Positions 41,107-50,910 of a DNA stretch of 51,196 bases are shown piece after piece (position 1 is the stretch's first letter; each line of letters begins with the position of its first letter). The DNA is from Christensenella sp. UBA4379. Lineage in GTDB: Bacteria; Bacillota; Clostridia; Christensenellales; Aristaeellaceae. The stretch spans positions 10,117 through 61,312 of the forward strand of contig DGRV01000035.1 of assembly GCA_002391225.1 (NCBI GenBank), read 5' to 3'. The notes below the pieces were generated by a model. It had not been told where the DNA came from. It saw only the letters and a program-made list of their open reading frames with translations, and did not search any database. Both the position numbers and the translations under genes were made by a program.

Positions 41107-42386
41107 AAACCCTTTACCTGGAATGCGGCATGGGCGCCGCCGGCGACATGCTGACCGCCGCCCTGCTGGAGCTGACGGAAGATAAACAGGCCTTCGTGGA
41201 CCAGATGAACGCCCTGGGCCTGCCCGGCGTCCGCGTATGCGCCGAGGCGGCCGTCAAGTGCGGCATCACCGGCACCCATATGAAGGTGACCGTGGACGGC
41301 GAAGAGGAAGAATCCGAAGACGTGCATGAGCATCATCACGACCATCCGCATGAGCATGACCACCACCATGAGCATGAACATGAACATGAACATGAACACG
41401 AACACGGCCACGAGGACGGCCATGAGCATCATCATCACCATCACGCGTCCCTTCAGGACATCGAAGGGATCATCGGCCATCTTCCTGTGTCCGATCGGGT
41501 GAAGGCGGACGCCAAGGCCGTATACGCCCTGATCGCAGAGGCGGAGAGTTCCGCCCATGGCCGTCCCGTCAGCGAGATTCACTTTCACGAGGTCGGCACG
41601 ATGGACGCTGTGGCGGACGTCGTGGCCGTCTGCCTGCTGATGGAAAAGCTCTCCCCGGACCAGGTCGTCGTTTCCCCCGTCCACGTGGGCAGCGGGTACG
41701 TGCGCTGCATGCACGGCATTTTGCCGGTGCCCGCCCCGGCGACGGCGCTGATCCTCCGCGACGTGCCCACCTACGGCGGCCAGGTGCAGGGCGAGCTGTG
41801 CACGCCCACCGGGGCGGCCCTGCTCAAGCACTTCGCCACGCGCTTTGGGGACCGGCCCGTCATGAAGACCCAGGCCATCGGCTACGGCATGGGGAAAAAG
41901 GATTTTGAGCGGGCCAACTGCGTCCGCGCCTTCCTGGGCGAAAGCGAGGGAGAGCGCGAAGCAATCACCAAGCTCGAGTGCAATCTGGACGACATGACCG
42001 GCGAAGACATCTCCTTTGCCATGGAGCGGCTGTTTGAGGCCGGGGCGAGGGACGTCTACACCCAGGCCATCGGCATGAAGAAATCCCGCCCCGGCGTGCT
42101 GCTCAGCGTGGTCTGCCTGCCCGAGGACGCCGACCGCCTGGCGGAAATTATGATGAAGCACACCACCACCCTGGGCATCCGCCGCCAGGACCTGAGCCGT
42201 TATGTGCTCAGCCGCGGCGTGGAAACCGTTCCTACCTCCTTGGGCGACGTCCGCGTCAAACATGCCCGCGGCATGGGAACCGACCGGGAAAAACCCGAAT
42301 ATGAAGACCTCGCGGCCCTGGCCTCCCGGCACGGCCTTTCCCTGGAGCAGGTCCGCCGGGAGCTCTGGCGTTCAGAGAAAAAATGA
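41103..42386 (+). CDS. larC: Nickel insertion protein LarC (nickel-pincer cofactor synthesis)
   Basis: LarC inserts nickel into the pincer nucleotide cofactor used by LarA-type enzymes. It has 427 residues. MKTLYLECGMGAAGDML (1-17) is the family start, and residues 75-114 hold a long His-rich stretch (His with Glu/Asp) for metal binding or storage. The C-terminal half has LECNLDDMTGEDISFAMERL and GMKKSRPGVLLSVVC. In Lactobacillus plantarum LarC is made by ribosomal frameshifting between larC1 and larC2; here it is one continuous frame. The larA-like gene follows after 28 bases. larB and larE are not in the window. Confidence 0.95.
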   Translation: MKTLYLECGMGAAGDMLTAALLELTEDKQAFVDQMNALGLPGVRVCAEAAVKCGITGTHMKVTVDGEEEESEDVHEHHHDHPHEHDHHHEHEHEHEHEHEHGHEDGHEHHHHHHASLQDIEGIIGHLPVSDRVKADAKAVYALIAEAESSAHGRPVSEIHFHEVGTMDAVADVVAVCLLMEKLSPDQVVVSPVHVGSGYVRCMHGILPVPAPATALILRDVPTYGGQVQGELCTPTGAALLKHFATRFGDRPVMKTQAIGYGMGKKDFERANCVRAFLGESEGEREAITKLECNLDDMTGEDISFAMERLFEAGARDVYTQAIGMKKSRPGVLLSVVCLPEDADRLAEIMMKHTTTLGIRRQDLSRYVLSRGVETVPTSLGDVRVKHARGMGTDREKPEYEDLAALASRHGLSLEQVRRELWRSEKK

Positions 42387-42414
42387 GACTAAAAAAGGAG
42401 CGTCCCTTTCAGCC

Positions 42415-43695
42415 ATGATGAAGGAATATACATTCGCCTACGGCGAAAAAACGGTCCGCGCGGCCCTGCCGGAAGAGCAGGTGCTGGGGGTGCTGACCGG
42501 GAAATCCGTCCCCCCGCTTCACGATATCGGGAAAGCGCTCTTTGATTCCCTGGACCGCCCGCTGGACGCGGAGCCCTTAACCAGCTTTGCCCAAAAGGGC
42601 CACCGGGTCGCCGTCGTCATCAGCGACATCACCCGTTTCTGGATGCGGCAGGACCTGGTGCTCCCCCACCTCATCCGCTATCTCAACGAGCGCTGCGGCG
42701 TGCCGGACCGGGACATCGTGATCGTCGTCGCCACCGGCACCCACGAGCACGGCACTGAAGAAGAGATGAAAAAGCTGATCACGCCGGAACTGTTTGGCCG
42801 CGTCCGCTCCCTGTTCCACGACTGCCGGGCGGAGGACCTGACCGAAATCGGCGTGACGGCCCACGGCAACCGGGTGCTGATCAACCACGAGGTTGCTTCG
42901 GCGGACCGCGTGATCTGCCTTGGGGCCTGTTCCCACCACGTGATGGCCGGCTACGGCGGCGGCCGCAAGAGCATCCTGCCCGGAGTCAGCGCCCTGTCCA
43001 CCATCCGCTACAACCACCTGTTTTCCCTGGACGAAAAGGAATTCAGGTCCAGCTCCCGGATCGGCAACTGCGTCACCAAGGGCAACCCCCTCAACGAGGA
43101 CATGTGCGAGGCCGCGGGCCTTCTCCCCCATCTGTTCATGATCAACCTGGTCATGAACGCGGACATGAAGCTGGCCGCCATCACCGCGGGGCATTACCTC
43201 AAATCCTGGGAAGAGGGCTGCCGGCTGATCGACAGCTATTACAAAATCTCCGTTCCGCAGAAGGCGGACGTGGTCTTTGCCAGCTGCGGCGGCTTCCCCA
43301 AAGACATGAGCCTCTACCAGGGCACCAAGTGCATCGACAACGTGGAGTTCTGCTTAAAAAAAGGCGGCACCCTGATCCTGCTCATGGAAGCGCGGGACGG
43401 CGGCGGACCGGAGGAGTTTTTCGGCTGGAACCAGAACCTCCTGGACGGGACGTTTGAAGAGCGACTGCGCAGCCGCTTTACGATTCCCGGCTACATCTTC
43501 CTGCTGAGCTGCGAGCAGGCCAGGCGCTACCGGATCCTGCTGCTTTCCACCATCCCGGCGGAAACCCTGCGCCCCATCGGGATGGAGTCCTATCAGGACA
43601 TGGAAGCCCTGCTTCAGGCAGCGGACCTGAAAGGCAAATCCATCTACGTCATCCCCAACGGAAACACCGTGATGCCCATCCCGCAGGAAGCTTAA
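42415..43695 (+). CDS. larA: LarA-family nickel-pincer racemase/epimerase
   Basis: A 426-residue member of the lactate racemase family. Residues aligned by eye with Lactobacillus LarA are in place: His110/His112 (GTHEHG), His174/His175 (CSHHVMAGYGGGRKS), Lys185 as the cofactor-attachment Lys, and His201 (IRYNH). AAGGAG lies 14 bases before the ATG at 42415, which is a little long; a second ATG follows at once. LarA homologues act on lactate, malate, 2-hydroxyacids or sugar acids, so the exact substrate is open. It is co-located with larC and followed after 10 bases by an aminotransferase. Confidence 0.9.
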   Translation: MMKEYTFAYGEKTVRAALPEEQVLGVLTGKSVPPLHDIGKALFDSLDRPLDAEPLTSFAQKGHRVAVVISDITRFWMRQDLVLPHLIRYLNERCGVPDRDIVIVVATGTHEHGTEEEMKKLITPELFGRVRSLFHDCRAEDLTEIGVTAHGNRVLINHEVASADRVICLGACSHHVMAGYGGGRKSILPGVSALSTIRYNHLFSLDEKEFRSSSRIGNCVTKGNPLNEDMCEAAGLLPHLFMINLVMNADMKLAAITAGHYLKSWEEGCRLIDSYYKISVPQKADVVFASCGGFPKDMSLYQGTKCIDNVEFCLKKGGTLILLMEARDGGGPEEFFGWNQNLLDGTFEERLRSRFTIPGYIFLLSCEQARRYRILLLSTIPAETLRPIGMESYQDMEALLQAADLKGKSIYVIPNGNTVMPIPQEA

Positions 43696-43705
43696 AGGAG
43701 GCCCC

Positions 43706-44854
43706 ATGAAGCATCTCTCCCGGCGGATCAATGAATCCGTCCCCATGAATTTCAGCGTCGCGGAGCTCCAGCGCAAATACCCGGACCTGATCAACCTGAG
43801 CATCGGCGATACGGACTTTACCACCGATTCGCGCATCATCGCCTCCGCCTTTCAGGACGCAAAAAACGGCTACACCCATTACGGGGATCCCCAGGGGGAC
43901 CCGGAGCTGATCGCCGCCGTCATGAACGCCTGGCGGGAAGACTACGGCCAGGAGCTGGACCAGAAAAATGTACTGGTCACCGCCTCCAGCTGCCTGGGGA
44001 TGGGCCTGCTGATGCTCGCCCTGATCGACCCGGGCGACGAGGTGATCGTCTTTGGCCCGTACTTTTCCGTCTACCGCTCGCAGATCGAACTGGCGGGCGG
44101 CGTGTGCGTGGAGGTGCCGACGACGGCCGAGGACGGCTGGGCCATCCATCAGGACGCCCTGGAAGCCGCCGTTACCGGCAGGACCAAGGCCGTCATTCTG
44201 GACAACCCTTCCAACCCGACCGGGGCGGTGTACACCAGGGAATCCCTCCAGGCCCTGGCGGACGTCGCAATGATGCATGACCTGCTGGTGCTGGCCGACG
44301 AAATTTACACCAAATACCTGTTCAGCGGCTCCTTTATCCCCTTTTCCACCCTGCCCGGCATGAAGGAAAGAACGGTCACCCTCAACAGCTTTTCCAAGAA
44401 TTTCATGATGACCGGCTGGCGGGTGGGGGTCCTGATCGCCCCGGAACCCATCCGGGCGGCGGTGCAGGCCGTCAACAGCGGGATGATCTATTCCGCCCCC
44501 TCCGTGTCCCAGCGGGCGGCGCTCAAGGCCCTGGAAATCCGCGGCGAAATGGACCGGCTGTATATTCATACCTACCAGCAGCGGGTGATGGACGCGGCCG
44601 AGCAGATCCGCTCAATCCCCTACATGCGCCTGGCCCCGGTGCAGGGAACCTTCTATCTTTTCCCGGACGTGTCGCAAAGCGGGGTTTCTGATCAGGAATT
44701 CTGCCGCCTGGCCCTGGAGCAGGCCCACGTGCTGGTCCTGCCGGGGTCCGAGTTCGGTCAGGCCGGGCAGGGTCACATCCGCCTGGCCTGCACGGTGCCC
44801 GGCCCGGAGATCAGGGAGGCCCTTTGCCGCCTTGCCTCCATGCGTTTTTCCTGA
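43706..44854 (+). CDS. PLP-dependent aminotransferase, class I/II
   Basis: A 382-residue cytoplasmic enzyme of fold type I. Lys231 (NSFSKNFMMTGWRVG) binds PLP; Asp198 (VLADEIYTKY) and Asn167-Asn170 (DNPSNPTG) are the usual contacts. Class I aminotransferases act on aspartate, aromatic or branched amino acids; the substrate is not clear. AAAGGAGG precedes the ATG. It is likely co-transcribed with larC-larA, so a 2-hydroxyacid/2-oxoacid/amino-acid conversion route is possible. Confidence 0.92.
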   Translation: MKHLSRRINESVPMNFSVAELQRKYPDLINLSIGDTDFTTDSRIIASAFQDAKNGYTHYGDPQGDPELIAAVMNAWREDYGQELDQKNVLVTASSCLGMGLLMLALIDPGDEVIVFGPYFSVYRSQIELAGGVCVEVPTTAEDGWAIHQDALEAAVTGRTKAVILDNPSNPTGAVYTRESLQALADVAMMHDLLVLADEIYTKYLFSGSFIPFSTLPGMKERTVTLNSFSKNFMMTGWRVGVLIAPEPIRAAVQAVNSGMIYSAPSVSQRAALKALEIRGEMDRLYIHTYQQRVMDAAEQIRSIPYMRLAPVQGTFYLFPDVSQSGVSDQEFCRLALEQAHVLVLPGSEFGQAGQGHIRLACTVPGPEIREALCRLASMRFS

Positions 44855-44884
44855 GCCGCGTACCGTTCTTTTTGCTGGCACCGC

Positions 44885-44912
44885 TTTACTTTTTGCAAAA
44901 AAAGTGTATAAT
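44885..44912 (+). promoter_or_regulatory. Promoter for the amino-acid ABC transporter
   Basis: TTTACT (44885-44890), 16-base spacer, TATAAT (44907-44912). Confidence 0.8.
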
Positions 44913-44919
44913 CATACAC
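44904..44919 (+). promoter_or_regulatory. Operator-like dyad over the -10 box (ArgR-like)
   Basis: GTGTAT-AATC-ATACAC is a perfect inverted repeat that covers the -10 box. The inner TGTATAATCATACA resembles the ARG box pattern TGNAT-N4-ATNCA bound by ArgR/AhrC. A repressor here would block transcription of an amino-acid importer; arginine is a guess. Confidence 0.5.
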
Positions 44920-44968
44920 AAGGCCGGAAATCCCGTCCTGGAAATATGAAATACGGAGGAATTGTTGC

Positions 44969-45763
44969 ATGAAAAAGCTGTTCGCTCTGACGCTGGCCGC
45001 CGTGCTGGCTTTCTCCCTCGTCTCCTGCGCTTTTGCCGATTCCGCTCTGGACGCCATCAAAGCCAAGGGCAAGATCGTCATGGGCACGGAAGCCACCTAT
45101 CCGCCCTATGAATACCTGGACGACAACGCCCAGTTCGCCGGCTGCGATATCTGGCTGGCCCAGCAGATCGCCGCGGCCCTGGGGGTTGAACTGGAGATTC
45201 AGGACATGTCCTTCGACGGCATCATTCCCGCCGTCCGTTCCGGCCAGATCGATATCGGCATCGCCGCCTTCACCGTGACCCCGGAGCGCGCCGAAGTCAT
45301 CGATTTCAGCAACCAGTATGAGCTGAGCAACCAGCTTTTGATCGTCAAGGCCGGCAACGCTGATAAATACGCCACCAAGGAAGCTATGGCGGGCCTGCGC
45401 GTCGGCGCTCAGCTGGGCACCATCCAGTCTCAGCTGGTCAGCTCCGCCCTGCCGGATTCCGAGCTGTTCGAGCTGCCCACCTATCCGGAACTCGCGCTGG
45501 AAACCATCAACGGCAACATCGTCGGCTTCGTGGTCGACCAGGCTGTCGGCGAGAGCATGGTTGCCTCCAGCAACGGCCAGCTGGAAGCCGCCAACTTCAC
45601 CTTCACCAAGGAAGAGGCCTCCTTCGGCAAAGCGGCCGTCCTCGCCAAGAATCAGGAAGATCTGCTGGACGCCGTCAACGAGGTCATCGACCGGGTCGTC
45701 AGCGACGGTTCCTATCAGGCCGCCTATGACGCCGCGGTGGCCGCGACCGGCACGGAAGAATAA
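44969..45763 (+). CDS. Amino-acid ABC transporter substrate-binding protein
   Basis: A 264-residue family-3 binding protein. The signal peptide ends near residue 20; LVSC could be a lipobox, or AFA-DS a signal peptidase I site. The fold shows GKIVMGTEATYPPYEYLD (34-51), the Asp/Arg ligand pair region FTVTPERAEVIDFS (about 101-114) and GLRVGAQLGTIQ. This class binds polar or basic amino acids. GGAGG precedes the ATG. A terminator follows the gene, so it can be made in excess over the membrane parts. Confidence 0.93.
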   Translation: MKKLFALTLAAVLAFSLVSCAFADSALDAIKAKGKIVMGTEATYPPYEYLDDNAQFAGCDIWLAQQIAAALGVELEIQDMSFDGIIPAVRSGQIDIGIAAFTVTPERAEVIDFSNQYELSNQLLIVKAGNADKYATKEAMAGLRVGAQLGTIQSQLVSSALPDSELFELPTYPELALETINGNIVGFVVDQAVGESMVASSNGQLEAANFTFTKEEASFGKAAVLAKNQEDLLDAVNEVIDRVVSDGSYQAAYDAAVAATGTEE

Positions 45764-45781
45764 TCCGGGAAAAGCACTCAT

Positions 45782-45819
45782 CCTCGCGCCGGCCAGTCCG
45801 GCGTGAGGTTCCTTTTTTT
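45782..45819 (+). terminator. Intercistronic terminator inside the amino-acid transporter operon
   Basis: CCTCGCGCCGG-ccagt-CCGGCGTGAGG (one mismatch) followed by TTCC and seven T, between the binding protein and permease genes. Partial read-through would give more binding protein than permease. Confidence 0.8.
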
Positions 45820-45842
45820 ATAACAAACGGGGAGACTGATCC

Positions 45843-46521
45843 ATGTTTTTTGAAACTGTCTGGAAGCTGATCACCAGATACGGCCATTTCTTTACCGAAG
45901 GCCTGAGAAATACCCTGATCATCGCCGTCGTGGCCGTTGTGGCCGGCACCTTCCTGGGCGCTTTGATGGCGCTGATGCGCATGAGCAAGGTGACGCCGCT
46001 TCGCTGGCTAGCGACGGCCTACATCGAATTCTTCCGCGGCACCCCGCTGATGGTACAGCTGATGTTCATCTTTTACGGCCTTCCGATGATCGGCGTCTCC
46101 TTCCCGGAGATCTCGTTCATCCCGGATTTTCCCAGGTTCATGGCCGGCATCGTCGCCATGAGTCTGAATTCCTGCGCCTATGTGGCGGAGGTGATCCGGT
46201 CCGGCATTCAGGCCGTCGACCCAGGGCAGATGGAGGCGGCCCGGTCCCTGGGGTTCCGCAAGGGCGAGGCTATGCGCATCGTCGTGCTGCCCCAGGCCAT
46301 CCGGAACATTCTCCCCGCCCTGGGCAATGAGTTCGTCACCGTGATCAAGGAAAGCTCGGTGGTGTCCGTCATCGGCATCGCCGACCTCATGTACCGCACC
46401 AACGGCGTCAAGGCCAAGACGTACAATACGCTGGAATGTCTCTTCGTCGCCGCGATCCTGTACTTTATCACCACCTTTTTCTTCAGCAAGCTGATTTCCT
46501 TCGCGGAAAGGAGGATGGCCC

Positions 46522-46535
<14 letters not shown>
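45843..46535 (+). CDS. Amino-acid ABC transporter permease
   Basis: A 230-residue permease of the HisM/GlnP type with four to five hydrophobic segments. EFFRGTPLMVQLMFIFYGLP (61-80) is diagnostic, and the EAA loop reads GQMEAARSLGFRKGEAMRI. Its end overlaps the ATPase gene by 14 bases. No promoter was found after the terminator, so expression relies on read-through. Confidence 0.95.
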
Positions 46536-47259
<724 letters not shown>

Positions 47260-47263
47260 AACA

Positions 47264-47292
47264 TTGATATTATGGGCTCCATATGCTATGAT
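47264..47292 (+). promoter_or_regulatory. Promoter for the double flavoprotein gene
   Basis: TTGATA (47264-47269), 17-base spacer, TATGAT (47287-47292), just after the ATPase stop. Confidence 0.75.
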
Positions 47293-47317
47293 CTTCCATG
47301 AAAGGGGGTTCCCGAAT

Positions 47318-50300
47318 ATGAAAAGAGGAATCTGCGTCATATTGTCCCTGGTGCTGGCGTTCAGCGTGATGTCCGGCGCTTTTGCGTCCGGCTATACGGA
47401 AGGCCAGTATACCGCAGCGGCCAAAGGAAATAACGGAGACGTCACGGTCACGGTGGAGGTCAGCGGAGACAGGATCCTGTCCGTCACCGTGACGGAACAC
47501 AGCGAAACGCCCGGCGTGGCGGATCCGGCCCTGGAGACGATCCCCCAGGCCATCGTGGAAAATCAGTCCCTCGCGGTGGACGCCGTGACCGGCGCGACCA
47601 ACACCTCGAACGCCATCCTTCAGGCCGCCGAAGCCGCCCTGGCCCAGGCCGGCGCGGACATCGAAGCCCTGAAGTCCCCGATTGAAAAAGAAACCGCCGC
47701 CCATGAGGACCGGAAGACCGACGTCCTGATCATCGGCGGCGGTCTGGCCGGACTGGCGGCCGCGGTCGAAGCAAGGGACTGCGGCGCAAACGTCATTCTG
47801 GTGGAAAAGATGGCCTCCACCGGCGGCACCTCCGCCCTGTCCGGCGGCGGCATCGCCGCGCCCGGCTCCAAATATCAGCTGGAAGCCGGAATCGACGACA
47901 GCGTCGCCGCCTACGTCAACCAGTGGCTGCTCTACCAGCGCGTCACGGACCGGCCGGACAACGGCTCCCCCGACAAGGAGCGCATCACCTGGCTGGCCTC
48001 CCAGGGTGCGGAAACCATCGACTGGCTGGTCGGCCTGGGCTATGAGTTCGGCGCACCGACCAGCTTCGGCATGATCGAAGGGGCGGACCGCTTCCACTAC
48101 CCCAGCAACCTGCCCAGCGGCCAGCCCGCGAAAATGACGGAGGTCGCCAAGGAACGCGGTGCCGAGATTCTCCTGAACACCAGGGCGACCGAGCTCCTGG
48201 TCGAAAACGGCCGGGTGGTCGGCGCGGTGGTGGAAAATGAAGGCCAGACCTACGCCATCCAGGCCAAGGCCGTGGTGCTGGCCACCGGCGGTTATTCCTA
48301 TAACGAAGAGCTGATCGCCCGGCTGACCCCTGAAAACGTGAACACCGTACACGTCGCCTCCGTGGGCTCCACCGGCGACGGCCTGCTGATGGCGGAAAAG
48401 ATCGGCGCGGCCCTGTATAAGAATCAGTGGCTGATGGGCATGAGCTATTCCACCCCGGCGGACGACGGCAATACCCTGGGCGGTCTGGGCGGCCCGTGGA
48501 CCATCGCCATGATGGTGGACCGCAACGGCGAGCGCTTCATGAATGAAAACGCCCACCCCAACGCCTACTCCAAGATGATCATGCGCAGCGCGGCCCCCTA
48601 TTACAGCATCTACGACTCCTCCGACGAGGCCAAGACCGCGATTCTCCAGGCCAACGAGGAAAGCAAATACCTGATCAAAGGCGAAACCCTGAAGGAACTG
48701 GCGGACAAGGCCGGCTTTGAGCCCGACACCTTTATCGGCTGGGTGCAGGTCTGGAACAGCGGCATCAAGAACGGCACGGACGCCTTCGGGGCCAGAATCG
48801 CCTACGAAACGCCCATTACCACCGGCCCCTTCTACGCCGTGCGCATGGTGCCGACCAACATGGACTCCATGGGCGGCATCGTGACCGATACGGAAGCCAA
48901 AGTGCTCCGGGCGGACGGCAGCGCCATCGAAGGCCTGTACGCGGCCGGCGCCATTTCCAACGGCGCGCTGTACGACACCGCCTACATGTCCGGCTCCGCG
49001 GTGCTGAACTGCTACGTGATGGGCCGGACGGCCGGACGGAACGCCGCCGCTGAAAAGAGCGCCTCCGCCCTCTCCTTTGTGCCCGGCACCTACAGCGGCG
49101 AAGGCCGGGGCGTCCGCTCCGCCATCAAGGTGGACGTCACCTTCAGCGAGGACGCCATTACCGACATCACCGTGACCGAGCACGGGGAAACCCGCAACGT
49201 AGCGGACGCCGCCCTGGAAAAGATCCCGGCGGATGTCCTTGCGTATCAGTCTCTGAACGTGGATACGGTGACCTCCGCCACCTTCACCAGCCGCGGGGTA
49301 CTGAACGCGATCGAAGACGCCTGCGTCCAGGCCGGCGGGGATCTGAACGTCCTCAAGGCCAAGCGCGAGCGCCCCGCGCCGAAGGATGAAGAAGTGGAAA
49401 CGGACGTCGTCGTGGTCGGTATGGGCCTGGCCGGCGTTACCGCGTCCATGAGCGCCCTGGACCAGGGAGCGAAGGTCGTCGCGGTGGAAAAGGCCAGCGC
49501 GGCCGGCGGCTCCTCCAAGTATTCCGGCGGCTTCATCACCGCCGTCAACAGCATCTGGCAGCAGGAAGCCGGGTTCACCCTGGACGTGGACGGCTACTTT
49601 GCCAGCTACAATTCCCAGGAGGACATGTCCGTCAAGAAGGACGAAACGGACCGGCAGGCCATGAAGGAAATGATCGCCCGCTCCGCCTCCGACCTTGAAT
49701 TCCTGGACTCTCACGGCGACCCGATCACCGGCCCGGACGGCTTTGGTTCTCCCTTTACGGTGTGGCACTATCCCGCCAGCAGGACCAGCGCCTTCGACGG
49801 GGAAGCCGCCGGCGCGGACCACATCGTGGCCGGGATGAAATGGCTGAATGAAAAAGAAGGCTTCTCCGTTTACTACGACACCGAAGCCACCGAGATCCTG
49901 ACCGATGAAAACGGCCAGGTGGCCGGCGTTGTGTGCAAGCGCAGGGACGGCTCCACCCTGACCGTTCACGCCAAGTCCGTCGTACTGGCGACGGGCGGAT
50001 GGGCCGCTTCCCGCGAGCTGATGGCCCGCTTCTGCCCCACCTTTCCCCAGGACTGGGTCCTGCCTTATACCGCTTCCACCATGTACGATACGGGCGACGG
50101 CATCCTGATGGCGGAAAAGCTTGGGGCCGACGTCTATGAAGACGGCTGGTGGATGGACCTGGCAATCGGCGTGGACGCCGGCGGCCACAACTCCTACTTC
50201 CCCGACACCCTGAACGGCCTGATCAACTACGCCAACTACTATGTGGTGGACGGCGAGGGCGCCCGCGTGTTCAACACCAACGCCCTGTACGGCCCGCGCT

Positions 50301-50815
50301 CCATCGCCTTCTCTGACGCGATGGCCCGCACCGGGAAGATCTACTCCATCTTCACCGCCGCCGGGTTCCCCGCCGGCATCCAGTTCATCGAAGAGAATCA
50401 GCGGGTGGACGGCAAGGAAATCTTCAAGGCCGACACCCTGGAAGAGCTCGCCAAGCTGACCGGCATGAACCCCGAGACCTTCACCGCCGGCGTCGAACGC
50501 TACAACGGCTTCTGCCAGAGCGGCGTCGACGAGGACATGGGACAGACCACCCTGGTGCCGATCGGCGAGGGCCCGTATTACGCGGTCAGCGTCAAAACGG
50601 TCACCATGGGCACCATCGGCGGCCTCAAGACCGACGGCGCGAACTGCGTCGTCCAGAAGGACGGCAGCTCCATCGCCGGACTGTACGCCGCCGGGGAAAT
50701 CATCAACGGCAAATACTTTAACCAGGTATACGTTTCTGGCTGCGCGCAGCTGCTGTGCACGGACTCCGGCATCATCGCCGGCGTGAACGCCGCCCAGTCC
50801 GCCCTGGCGGAGTAA
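47318..50815 (+). CDS. Exported double flavoprotein: two tandem [FMN-binding + fumarate-reductase-like] units
   Basis: A 1165-residue secreted protein from the ATG at 47318 (AAAGGGGG upstream). The signal peptide ends near 24 (AFA-SG). Unit 1: an FMN-binding domain (about 26-112) with the flavinylation motif DAVTGAT, Thr94 being the likely FMN attachment, then an FAD domain from GGGLAG (140-145) to about 585 with the GERFMNE stretch. Unit 2: an FMN-binding domain (590-675) with DTVTSAT, Thr655, then an FAD domain from GMGLAG (701-706) to the end. Canonical fumarate reductases have an HHTMGG-type His and a catalytic Arg near the C-terminus; here the matching parts read NMDSMGG/YMSGSAVLN and VTMGTIGG/YVSGCAQLL, so the substrate is probably not fumarate. 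No ApbE is in the window. Confidence 0.92.
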   Translation: MKRGICVILSLVLAFSVMSGAFASGYTEGQYTAAAKGNNGDVTVTVEVSGDRILSVTVTEHSETPGVADPALETIPQAIVENQSLAVDAVTGATNTSNAILQAAEAALAQAGADIEALKSPIEKETAAHEDRKTDVLIIGGGLAGLAAAVEARDCGANVILVEKMASTGGTSALSGGGIAAPGSKYQLEAGIDDSVAAYVNQWLLYQRVTDRPDNGSPDKERITWLASQGAETIDWLVGLGYEFGAPTSFGMIEGADRFHYPSNLPSGQPAKMTEVAKERGAEILLNTRATELLVENGRVVGAVVENEGQTYAIQAKAVVLATGGYSYNEELIARLTPENVNTVHVASVGSTGDGLLMAEKIGAALYKNQWLMGMSYSTPADDGNTLGGLGGPWTIAMMVDRNGERFMNENAHPNAYSKMIMRSAAPYYSIYDSSDEAKTAILQANEESKYLIKGETLKELADKAGFEPDTFIGWVQVWNSGIKNGTDAFGARIAYETPITTGPFYAVRMVPTNMDSMGGIVTDTEAKVLRADGSAIEGLYAAGAISNGALYDTAYMSGSAVLNCYVMGRTAGRNAAAEKSASALSFVPGTYSGEGRGVRSAIKVDVTFSEDAITDITVTEHGETRNVADAALEKIPADVLAYQSLNVDTVTSATFTSRGVLNAIEDACVQAGGDLNVLKAKRERPAPKDEEVETDVVVVGMGLAGVTASMSALDQGAKVVAVEKASAAGGSSKYSGGFITAVNSIWQQEAGFTLDVDGYFASYNSQEDMSVKKDETDRQAMKEMIARSASDLEFLDSHGDPITGPDGFGSPFTVWHYPASRTSAFDGEAAGADHIVAGMKWLNEKEGFSVYYDTEATEILTDENGQVAGVVCKRRDGSTLTVHAKSVVLATGGWAASRELMARFCPTFPQDWVLPYTASTMYDTGDGILMAEKLGADVYEDGWWMDLAIGVDAGGHNSYFPDTLNGLINYANYYVVDGEGARVFNTNALYGPRSIAFSDAMARTGKIYSIFTAAGFPAGIQFIEENQRVDGKEIFKADTLEELAKLTGMNPETFTAGVERYNGFCQSGVDEDMGQTTLVPIGEGPYYAVSVKTVTMGTIGGLKTDGANCVVQKDGSSIAGLYAAGEIINGKYFNQVYVSGCAQLLCTDSGIIAGVNAAQSALAE

Positions 50816-50852
50816 AGCGCCGAAGACGAAACCACATTGGTAGACCAACAGC

Positions 50853-50886
50853 AAAGTCCCGCCGCGAGCAAAGCGGCGGGACTTTT
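50853..50886 (+). terminator. Terminator after the double flavoprotein gene
   Basis: A perfect 13-bp stem, AAAGTCCCGCCGC with GCGGCGGGACTTT, around 7 bases, then TTAATA. Confidence 0.9.
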
Positions 50887-50910
50887 AATATTGGCTATTT
50901 CTTTAAATCA

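Noticed and set aside
41325..41445. Short tandem repeats (GAGCATGAACAT type) as a DNA repeat element
   Set aside because: They encode the His/Glu-rich metal-binding segment of LarC, a normal feature of the family.
47270..50854. A 1194-codon open frame on the minus strand
   Set aside because: It is the mirror of the double flavoprotein gene; repetitive G/V/H/D composition, no start signal and no family motif.
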